Notes under the pieces: generated by a model
Databases searched by the model: none
Told to the model about the DNA's origin: nothing
The model's input: only the letters and a program-made list of their open reading frames with translations
Program-made: the position numbers and the translations under genes
From: Lysobacterales bacterium
GTDB taxonomy: Bacteria; Pseudomonadota; Gammaproteobacteria; Xanthomonadales; SZUA-5
Length of the DNA stretch: 49,377 nucleotides
NCBI GenBank assembly: GCA_022844165.1
Contig: JALHMH010000034.1
Location: 1-49,377, forward strand
Direction of reading: 5' to 3'
In this document: positions 27,388-33,866 of the stretch, piece after piece
Layout of the letters: every line of letters begins with the position of its first letter
Numbering within the stretch: the first letter of the stretch is position 1

Positions 27388-27510
27388 CGCTCCTCCGCCA
27401 TTTCGTGCAGTCGATTCCTGCTCACCTCTCAACGGAGTTTTGCAGCCAAAACGTGCATGCTATGCGCGGAGCTTCGAGCGCCTGGTGGCCCTGGCCGGGT
27501 GCACCAGTCA

Positions 27511-28785
27511 CTATTCCTCACGTTCTAACCGCCAGCGCGGGAACGGATCGGGCAGGTGGTGCCAGAACCTCGGGCCTGGTGCGAACTCTGCATCCGTGAG
27601 CAGGGCCTGATCGAGTTCGGCGCGAATGTGCGCTTCATCCAGGCCGATACCGATCAATGCCAACTCCTGACGGCGGTCGCCGAAGCGAGGATCCCAAAGG
27701 CGCTCCATTGCTGCGAACTCGGTGGGATCGTGCACTTGCCATGGGGCCGGCAAGGATGCGGACAAGGCGTCGTCCATCGGGGGAGAATCGACCAGGCCGG
27801 CATCGACGCGTTCGCGAGCGGCAAACCAGAATCCAGCCGCCTGGTGTGTCGTCGCGCCGCCGACCGTCGCTAATTCTCCGACCCAGTCCATCCGCGAAGC
27901 CAGCCAGAAAAACCCCTTGCTGCGAATCACGCCGCCGAGCCCCTGTTCGATGAGCGCGTGAAAACGCACCGGATGGAACGGTCGCCGCGCACGATAGACG
28001 AAGCTGGTAATGCCATAGGCTTCGGTCTCAGGCGTGTGCTCGCCGCGCAACTCCTTCATCCAACCCGGCGCCAGTTGTGCTTTGACAAAGTCGAAGCGTC
28101 CCGTGCCGAGGACCTGCCGCAGTTTAACGCGACCGCGTTTGGTTTCCACAATTTCGGCATCTCGATTGAGCGCGCGCAACATCTGTTTGGCGCGCCGCAG
28201 TTGTTCGGGGCGAAGGCGATCGGTTTTGTTGATCACGAGGACATCGGCAAACTCGACTTGATCGGCGAGCAGTCCCACCAGCGGACGGCGATCGTCTTCG
28301 CCAGCGACCTGGCCACGATCGGCAAGACTGTCGATTGACCCAAAGTCCTTTTCGAAATTCTCGCCATCGATGACCGTGACCATGGTATCCAGCCGCGCGA
28401 CATCGCTCAACGAAAAACCGTCGTCATCGCGGACACCAAACGTCGCCGCGACCGGCATCGGTTCAGAGATTCCGGTCGATTCGATCAGCAAATAGTCGAA
28501 GCGCTTCTCAGCCGCGAGTCGCTTGACCTCTTCGCGCAGGTCCTCGCGCAAGGTGCAACAGATGCAGCCGTTGCTGAACTCAACCAATTTTTCCTCGGTG
28601 CGTGACAAGTTGCCACCGCCATCCTTGATCAACGCAGCGTCGATGTTGATTTCGCTCATGTCATTGACGATCACCGCGACACGCAGCCCTTCGCGGTTTT
28701 TCAGGACATGGTTGAGCAGGGTTGTTTTGCCAGCGCCTAGAAAGCCGGACAGCACGGTGACCGGCAGACGAGAGTCGGAGGTCAT
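27511..28785 (-). CDS. CobW/COG0523-family zinc-associated GTPase
   Basis: A 424-residue G3E GTPase of the YciC/ZNG1 type. The P-loop GFLGAGKTT is at residues 14-22, the metal-binding GCICC motif near 71-75, the guanine motif NKTD near 190, and the C-terminal CobW domain from about 250 to the end. A likely zinc metallochaperone, it is preceded by a Zur-box-like sequence 24 bases upstream of the start codon. It has a partly duplicated 5' copy at 33290-33555 and a separate 3' fragment at 6798-6910. It runs into the end of the pectate lyase region without sharing a transcript. Confidence 0.92.
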   Translation of the reverse strand: MTSDSRLPVTVLSGFLGAGKTTLLNHVLKNREGLRVAVIVNDMSEINIDAALIKDGGGNLSRTEEKLVEFSNGCICCTLREDLREEVKRLAAEKRFDYLLIESTGISEPMPVAATFGVRDDDGFSLSDVARLDTMVTVIDGENFEKDFGSIDSLADRGQVAGEDDRRPLVGLLADQVEFADVLVINKTDRLRPEQLRRAKQMLRALNRDAEIVETKRGRVKLRQVLGTGRFDFVKAQLAPGWMKELRGEHTPETEAYGITSFVYRARRPFHPVRFHALIEQGLGGVIRSKGFFWLASRMDWVGELATVGGATTHQAAGFWFAARERVDAGLVDSPPMDDALSASLPAPWQVHDPTEFAAMERLWDPRFGDRRQELALIGIGLDEAHIRAELDQALLTDAEFAPGPRFWHHLPDPFPRWRLEREE

Positions 28786-28808
28786 GTTCAGCTCATTCGC
28801 GTGAAAGT

Positions 28809-28823
28809 TGTTATAGAGTAACA
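28809..28823. promoter_or_regulatory. Zur-box-like operator of the CobW gene
   Basis: TGTTATAGAGTAACA contains the inverted pair TGTTA/TAACA with a five-base centre, close to the TGTTATAnnnTAACA pattern of Xanthomonas Zur sites as I recall it. It lies 24 bases before the cobW start. COG0523 genes are usually under Zur control. Confidence 0.55.
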
Positions 28824-28831
28824 GATATTCC

Positions 28832-29056
28832 TCAGTCTCCGATGTCCAGCAAATCAGAGGCTTGCGTCCAAGAACTCCGCGGATTATCCGGAAAAGCGTG
28901 CAGCAGGCGCGCCGTTACAGCCTGCGCGTCGGTCAGATTGCCGCTATCGCGATGCGCGCCGTTAAGCCTCGTCAGATTGGCCACATTGAGCGGGTCGATC
29001 GCGTCCACGCGCTGCAGTACCGCCAACGATTCGCGCAGTCTGCCTGCGCTCTGGTG
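28832..29056 (-). pseudogene. TPR-protein fragment, displaced
   Basis: The reverse strand encodes one open piece starting near 29056 and ending DLLDIGD. It contains the TPR-like alternation LAVLQRVDAIDPLNVANLTRL. It seems to be a middle part of a TPR protein, but it lies downstream of the C-terminal fragment, so the order is scrambled. Its last codons overlap the segment duplicated near 33560. It has no plausible start of its own. Confidence 0.55.
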
Positions 29057-29075
29057 AGTTCCGACAAGAAACTAC

Positions 29076-29793
29076 TCATCGGACGTTGCCCTCATCGTCG
29101 AATCCGGCCATGTTCAGCAGCCGGATGTATCGCGGGTCTTTGCGATAGGCGGCGTAGCGCGCGCTGCGTAGTTGCACGATCGGGTCCACGCCGTTCACAT
29201 GCGTGTCCAGTTCCTTCTCAAACCGCTTGAACTGCTGATCGATGTCCTCCGGTGTCGAGCCCAGCTGTGAGAGCCAAACACGCAACCAGGCATATTCCTG
29301 ATCGTGCAGCGCTTCGCGAACGGCCTCACGCTGCGCCTGGTCGCGCAGCACGCGGATGAGCGCGCGACCAAGGCGCTGCTCAGCCTCGCTTGCACCCCGG
29401 GTGGGATTGCGATTGGCCTCGGCCAATGCGGAAGAACGAATCTCATCGAGCATTGCCTCCACCTCATCGAGGCGCCCGGCAACCAGATAGCTGTACATTA
29501 GATTTTCGGTTGTCCTCTGCAGCTCAGGCGCAAGCGCATAGGCGGCGTGGCGCACTTCGATGGCTTCATCCAGTCGGCCAAGCCACGTCAAAATGTTGGC
29601 TTGGCCGTTGAGGAAGATTGGCACCAATGGGTCGAGCGACACGGCTTTGTTGGCAGCCGCCAAGGCTTCCTCACTCCTACCGACCGCGCTCAGCCGTCGG
29701 CGTACGGGTAGTTCACCCCAGCCATGCGCCGACCAGATACAACCCGGCCATGCGGATGACGTTGCGGCGCTTGAGTTCGGCCAGGAGTTTCAC
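29076..29793 (-). pseudogene. Decayed TPR membrane protein gene with internal deletion
   Basis: A GTG at 29793 opens VKLLAELKRRNVIRMAGLYLVGAWL, the membrane-helix start of a TPR/TolB-associated protein family that is multi-copy in Xanthomonadales. It stops after 26 codons. A shifted frame then continues at once (from about 29725) with TPR-type sequence SAVGRSEEALAAANKAVSLDP through about 200 more residues to 29076. The central part of the gene is missing and the frame is broken. Its start codon overlaps the stop of the vapC gene upstream. Confidence 0.7.
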
Positions 29794-30197
29794 TGTGCAC
29801 CCCAGTTGCGCAGCGGACAAAAGCGCGCGGCGTGCCGGAAATCGGCATCCGTGCTGAGCAACGTCAGCTCATGGCGTATGCACAACTGGGCGATGAGCGC
29901 GTCGATGGTTCCCACCTGAACGCCGTTGCGTCGACAATGGTTGCGCAATTCGGCTGCCTCGATATGGTCGGTGCGGTCCGGGCTGATGAAAGGGAGCGCC
30001 GAAAAATGCTGCAACAGGCTGTCGCGCGACTTCGCGCCGGCAAAACCCTGCAGCAACTCCTGCCGTATCAGGCCGGTGCAGACCACGGACTCGCCCTGCT
30101 CCAGTGCGGAACGCAAGGCTTTCACTTCCACGCCATCAGGCGGCGTATCGCGCCGCAAGGCGAGCGACCACACCGAGGTGTCGACCAACAGGCTCAT
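29790..30197 (-). CDS. VapC-type PIN-domain toxin 1
   Basis: A 135-residue PIN-domain ribonuclease. Acidic residues are seen in LLVDTSVW (Asp 6), IRQELLQG (Glu near 47), GTIDALIA (Asp near 98) and LLSTDADF (near 115). The antitoxin gene precedes it with a four-base overlap (ATGA). Its stop codon overlaps the start of the broken TPR gene. Such toxins cleave RNA, often tRNA or rRNA; the target here is unknown. Confidence 0.9.
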   Translation of the reverse strand: MSLLVDTSVWSLALRRDTPPDGVEVKALRSALEQGESVVCTGLIRQELLQGFAGAKSRDSLLQHFSALPFISPDRTDHIEAAELRNHCRRNGVQVGTIDALIAQLCIRHELTLLSTDADFRHAARFCPLRNWGAQ

Positions 30198-30424
30198 CCA
30201 CCACGCTTCGCGCTGACGGGTGTTGTCCCGCGCTGCCGTTCCTGCTTGAAGTCGTACTCAGGATCCCACTCCAGCTTGCCCATCAGCTCCAGCAGGCCGC
30301 GCTGACGGCGGCGCGCAATGAACTCCTCCAGAGCCAGCGTCACCGCTGCCTTCTTGGTGCGTTCGCCGCTGACCTCGAGCGCACGCTCGATCAGCGCTGG
30401 ATCTATCGACAGATTGGTCGCCAT
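30194..30424 (-). CDS. VapB-type antitoxin 1
   Basis: A 76-residue antitoxin. The N-terminal part (TNLSIDPALIERALEVSG) forms a ribbon-helix-helix-like DNA-binding region, and the rest, with KKAAVTLALEEFIARRRQRG, is helical, as in the DUF2191/VapB family. It has a strong GGAGGTG ribosome site. Its stop overlaps the toxin start, the usual coupling for type II modules. Confidence 0.88.
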   Translation of the reverse strand: MATNLSIDPALIERALEVSGERTKKAAVTLALEEFIARRRQRGLLELMGKLEWDPEYDFKQERQRGTTPVSAKRGG

Positions 30425-30513
30425 GTTTCACCTCCCACACATCAGCTTACACACGGACATCGGATACCACAAGAACGTTCCTCGCGAACCCGCCCAAGGC
30501 GTATTCCGGGTAG

Positions 30514-30553
30514 GGTGGATCCCGCAGCCATCCTTCACCGTGCGCAATCCACC
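30514..30553. repeat. REP-like extragenic palindrome
   Basis: GGTGGAT and ATCCACC form a seven-base inverted pair enclosing 26 bases. The outer TAGGGTGGAT...ATCCACCGATACG context is like the common GTAGGGTGG-type intergenic palindromes. It lies in the 219-base gap 30425-30643, which holds no gene. Confidence 0.45.
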
Positions 30554-30643
30554 GATACGCGCTCGGCACGTCGGCGGAAGCCGCGCGGACCAACGACGAC
30601 ATTGGCATTCACCTCGGCGCGCGGGTTACGCCCTGCTCGGGTT

Positions 30644-31409
30644 TCACGGCTTCGCTCCTTCTGCCGTCACGCGCTCGATCTCGTCGAAGAAATCGGTGAT
30701 CACGCGGATTTCGCGCGGGATCGCGCCCGCGCCAAGCTGCACAGCGAACAGGCTGTTGCCATCAGGAGCGAGCGCAAAGGACTCGCCGCCGAGCAGATTG
30801 TCCACGGCGAAGCGCTGGATCGCATCACCCGCAGGCTGTCCGTCCTTGACCGCAATCTGAAAAATGTGCCGGCCCATGCTGTACAGCAGCACGCTTCCGT
30901 CCCGCGAGAACTTCGGCGCGCCGCCGCCGCCGCTCGTGACTTGCACTGGCACGCCCTTACCGCTGGCGGGGATCAGGTACACCTCGTTGTCGCCACTGAC
31001 ATCCGAGACATAGGCAAGGGTTGCACCATTGGGCGAAAGCGCGGGGGAGCCTTCGCTGGCTTGAGTCGCGATCAGCGCCGGCTGGGTGCCAGCAGCATCT
31101 TGCAGCCAGATATCGGCTCGGGTGGTGGGGTCTCTGACGCTGAATACGATTTCACCATTCGGGCCGATGCTAAAGACAGAGTTAATAGCGAGCGCGTGTT
31201 GGGCGGCGATGTTGGGCGGAGCGCTGCCATCGATCGGCACTTTCCAAATCATCCAGCGCCCCCCGCGAGTGGATCCGAAATACACCTCGCGCTCGTCGGG
31301 GCTAAAGGTTGCGCCCATGTTGTTGCTCTTCGCATCGCTGTCCGACGTCAGGGGGCGCGGCAGCTTGCGCGCCCGATCGACGAGCAAAATATTGAAGGCA
31401 CCGAGGGAC
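30644..31409 (-). pseudogene. C-terminal fragment of a TolB/PD40-propeller protein
   Basis: The reading frame follows the stop codon of vapC 2 directly, in the same frame, and has no ATG near its head. It encodes about 250 residues with several propeller units such as ATFSPDEREVYFGSTRGG, SPNGATLAYVSDVSGDNEVYL and KFSRDGSVLLYS. It ends with IPREIRVITDFFDEI, the end seen in kinase- or TPR-linked TolB-like proteins of this group. The N-terminal signalling or membrane part is missing. A TTG at 31387 could start a shortened protein, but I consider it a remnant. Confidence 0.7.
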
Positions 31410-31411
31410 TC

Positions 31412-31819
31412 TTAAGGCGGAGCCGGAAAAACAGACTCAAGATCCGTTTGCGCAAAGTCATTGCCCTTGAACAGCAGCGGCAGGCCGCGAACTTTGGCGA
31501 GGGCATAGCTAAACAGATCACCATAGTTAAGCGAAGCCGCATGGCCGCTGCCTTTGCCAAAAGCGACGAAGGCGGAGTAGGCGGCGGTGGCTTGCTCTGC
31601 ATCAGTTGCAACCAGCTCAAATGGCGGCAGGCGCAGCAGATCGTCCAGCAGCACCACCGCGCGCTGGCCGCGTCGCGCGTGCACCACCAGGCGCGTCTCA
31701 ACCACCGTCGGCGCGCTGATTAAAACGCGCTCATGCTGTTGCAGCACATCGAGAAAGGTTTCACGCTCGGGCTCGGCAAACACAATCGCCACCAGTGCGG
31801 AGGTATCGATCACGATCAT
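31412..31819 (-). CDS. VapC-type PIN-domain toxin 2
   Basis: A 135-residue PIN-domain ribonuclease starting MIVIDTSALVAI (Asp 5), with VVETRLV (Glu near 41) and LNYGDLFSYALA (Asp near 98). Of the three toxins in the region it is the closest to the classical VapC with a YGD element. Its ATG overlaps the antitoxin stop. The stop is followed in the same frame by the propeller fragment. Confidence 0.9.
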   Translation of the reverse strand: MIVIDTSALVAIVFAEPERETFLDVLQQHERVLISAPTVVETRLVVHARRGQRAVVLLDDLLRLPPFELVATDAEQATAAYSAFVAFGKGSGHAASLNYGDLFSYALAKVRGLPLLFKGNDFAQTDLESVFPAPP

Positions 31820-32055
31820 GTTGGCAGACCGTTTTCATCCCAGCCTAATATTTCGACAGCATCGACCCGATCTGGAATGCCGTCGATCTGCTTCAGCAGC
31901 GCCCTGAGTCGCTGGCCGGGTGCAGTCACGCGCTGGGTTTCGAGCCGAAGCTGATCGAGCGCCCGTTCCACCAGTGCCGTTTTATTTAAGCCTGTGGCTT
32001 TTGCCAGCTTTTCGACTTTGGCGACAACGCTGGGATTGGCGATTTGCAATGCCAT
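31816..32055 (-). CDS. VapB/PSK-type antitoxin 2
   Basis: A 79-residue antitoxin beginning MALQIANPSVVAKVEKLAKATGLNKTALVERAL, which matches the Rv0623/PSK-operon antitoxin family. The ATG at 32055 follows a GGAGA ribosome site. Upstream lies an imperfect inverted repeat (CCGAT...ATCGG, about 32065-32090) that may be its operator. It is coupled to vapC 2 by an ATGA overlap. Confidence 0.85.
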   Translation of the reverse strand: MALQIANPSVVAKVEKLAKATGLNKTALVERALDQLRLETQRVTAPGQRLRALLKQIDGIPDRVDAVEILGWDENGLPT

Positions 32056-32171
32056 GATCAATCTCCGATCAACATATCAATATCGGCAGTATACATTCTC
32101 ATGTTGGCAGGCTGAGACTTGATCACTTGCAGCGGTCGTCGCCGCCTGCTGGTTCGTCTACGTCCTGAGGG

Positions 32172-32384
32172 CTACCGGAGACTGGCTTGCGACACAAATC
32201 CGGTGGGCCATATTGGTCCCAGTACGCCGTCAAACAGAATGACCACCGTGCGCGCGACCCATTCGGGAGCGCCGAACATCGGCAGGATCGTGCCGGCCAC
32301 CTCCACGACCAACCACGCCCCGACCAGATACAACCCGGCCATGCGGATCACGTTGCGGCGCTTGAGTTCGGCGAGCAGTTTCAT
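32172..32384 (-). pseudogene. N-terminal fragment of a second TPR membrane protein gene
   Basis: An ATG at 32384 opens MKLLAELKRRNVIRMAGLYL and continues with the conserved VVEVAGTILPMFGAPEWVARTVV to about residue 50. The family sequence is then lost and the frame ends after 70 codons. The first 65 bases are nearly identical to those at 29729-29793. The ATG overlaps the stop of vapC 3. It is the head of a multi-copy TPR/TolB-linked membrane protein, with the rest deleted. Confidence 0.75.
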
Positions 32385-32806
32385 GCGCCACTCGCGAGCA
32401 GGGGGTTGCAAATGCGCAACCCGGCGTACGATCGGCCGTGGGACAGGTCCTCGCTGTAGAGGAATGCACAGCCGCTGCGGATGGCGGCCTCGACGATCAA
32501 GGCATCGAACCAGGAAAGCTGCTCACGCTGCGCCAGTTCATGGGCGTCCAGCACGAGGTTTTGATCCGTGGCGACCACTTCGAACGAGGCGACTGCGGTG
32601 AGTGCACGCATGGTGTCCGCGTGGTTCAGCGCAGGCTTCAGCTTGCGCGCCAGCACCGACCGCAATTCGATCAGCACCTGCGTGCTGACGACGATTTCGT
32701 GGTCCGCGGCCAGTTCGCGCAGCCAGGCGCCGACGCGCTGCGACTTCTCTGGTTCGCGCTGGTCGAGTCGGTAGGCCCACAGATGGGTGTCGACGAAGAC
32801 GCGCAC
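32381..32806 (-). CDS. VapC-type PIN-domain toxin 3
   Basis: A 141-residue PIN-domain ribonuclease starting at a GTG. Acidic residues are in FVDTHLW (Asp 6), LIELRSVL (Glu near 47), WFDALIVEAA (Asp near 100) and YSEDLSHG (near 118). The ending SHGRSYAGLRICNP is typical of the PIN group with DLxxG. It starts two bases after its antitoxin gene stops, and its stop overlaps the start of the truncated TPR gene. Confidence 0.9.
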   Translation of the reverse strand: MRVFVDTHLWAYRLDQREPEKSQRVGAWLRELAADHEIVVSTQVLIELRSVLARKLKPALNHADTMRALTAVASFEVVATDQNLVLDAHELAQREQLSWFDALIVEAAIRSGCAFLYSEDLSHGRSYAGLRICNPLLASGA

Positions 32807-32808
32807 GT

Positions 32809-33084
32809 TCAGTCGGCTCGTGTCCGGCCTGGCGCTGCGCTGCTTGAGCCTCGATCCGGGCGCTCGTGCAACTCGTCGCGGCTCCAGCGCGCCTCGCTGC
32901 GGGAAGCAGTGCCGGCGGCCAGCGCATCCAGCGCATCAAGAGCCTCGAAGCGCCGACGTTTGCTGTCGGCATAGCGTGTGAGGTAGTCGCGCACCAGTGC
33001 GTTGACCGAAGTCCGGTCACGCAGCGCCGCTTCGCGCGCGCGCTGCAAGATCTCGTCATCGATGCTCAGGGTCAGATTGGACAT
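32809..33084 (-). CDS. Ribbon-helix-helix antitoxin 3
   Basis: A 91-residue antitoxin starting MSNLTLSIDDEILQRAREAA, a ribbon-helix-helix opening, with an acidic and charged C-terminal part that would wrap the PIN toxin. The start at 33084 is preferred to an upstream in-frame start at 33105, since family proteins begin with MSNLTLS. It lies two bases before vapC 3. Confidence 0.85.
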   Translation of the reverse strand: MSNLTLSIDDEILQRAREAALRDRTSVNALVRDYLTRYADSKRRRFEALDALDALAAGTASRSEARWSRDELHERPDRGSSSAAPGRTRAD

Positions 33085-33193
33085 CGGCGCTTTCCAGAAA
33101 AGCACGGGATACGTGCAGCACGGATTCTAGCAGGCGTCGGCCCTCATCTCAGTGGGCGGCGTTGGCATTTGAGCAGCTTCACGCGAAGGCTCA

Positions 33194-33295
33194 ATTCTTC
33201 TCGCGGGCAATCTTCGCCATGTACGCCCGGTAGCTCGGGGATTCGCCGTAAACCTGGTCATAGAAGGCCTTGAAGGCCTTCAGCCAAGTATGGTG
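33194..33295 (-). pseudogene. Unrecognised C-terminal fragment
   Basis: The reverse strand has an open run ending [31 protein letters not shown] and a stop. It looks like the tail of a real protein, but I do not recognise the family. It joins directly onto the broken cobW copy, in a different frame, so it probably marks a recombination joint. The rest of 33085-33190 holds nothing recognisable. Confidence 0.4.
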
Positions 33296-33539
33296 CAACA
33301 GATGCAGCCGTTGCTGAACTCAACCAATTTTTCCTCGGTGCGTGACAAGTTGCCACCGCCGTCCTTGATCAACGCAGCGTCGATGTTGATTTCGCGACGA
33401 TCACCGCGACACGCAGCCCTTCGCGGTTTTTCAGTACATGGTTGAGCAAGGTAGTCTTGCCAGCGCCTGGAAAGCCGGACAGCACGGTGACCCGGCAGGC
33501 GAGCGTCGGAGGTCATGTTCAGCTCATTCGCGTCGAAGT
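33290..33539 (-). pseudogene. 5' fragment of a second cobW gene copy
   Basis: This region repeats 28554-28785 of the complete cobW gene with over 90 percent identity. It carries a 10-base deletion (TCATGTCATT lost at about 33393) and a one-base insertion near 33490, so the frame is broken. It stops soon after the GCICC motif, where unrelated sequence begins. The duplicated segment extends through the promoter region to about 33578. Confidence 0.85.
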
Positions 33540-33554
33540 TGTTATAGAGTAACA
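33540..33554. promoter_or_regulatory. Second copy of the Zur-box-like sequence
   Basis: The same 15 bases as at 28809-28823, TGTTATAGAGTAACA, lie 18 bases before the small gene at 33573 and 16 bases before the damaged cobW start. If functional, it would place the small gene, and perhaps valS, under zinc control. Confidence 0.45.
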
Positions 33555-33572
33555 AATCTTCCTCAGTCTCCG

Positions 33573-33788
33573 ATGTCCATGATTCCGACCACCTACGCTG
33601 ACTGGCGCCGCTGCATAGAAGTCGACTGCCAACAGGCGCTCACCTCCAGTTTCATTGCCGCGCGCATCGAGGAACTGGCCGATGCGAACCATTTCCGCAC
33701 ACAGCAGTTCGTGGCCCTGTATGGGCCACAACATCACGCTCGCGTGGTGGCGTGGTTCCAGCAGGCGCGCGCAGAAACAAACGCATAG
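33573..33788 (+). CDS. Small conserved protein of unknown function
   Basis: A 71-residue protein with a second possible start two codons in (33579). It has the pattern [37 protein letters not shown] and [12 protein letters not shown], which I recall from small hypothetical proteins of Xanthomonadales; no domain name is known to me. The first codons come from the duplicated cobW upstream region. It precedes valS by 78 bases in the same direction. Confidence 0.65.
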   Translation: MSMIPTTYADWRRCIEVDCQQALTSSFIAARIEELADANHFRTQQFVALYGPQHHARVVAWFQQARAETNA

Positions 33789-33866
33789 CTGACGCCAGGC
33801 CAAGAGCCATCGCTCCTCGCGCATGCACTATTCTGCGCGACTCGATTTGCAGGCCTCTGAGCAAAC

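Noticed and set aside
30104..31723. 539-codon plus-strand frame across the TA region
   Set aside because: It runs antisense through vapC 1, vapB 1, the propeller fragment and vapC 2, has no family features, and its length is explained by the lack of stops in high-GC antisense.
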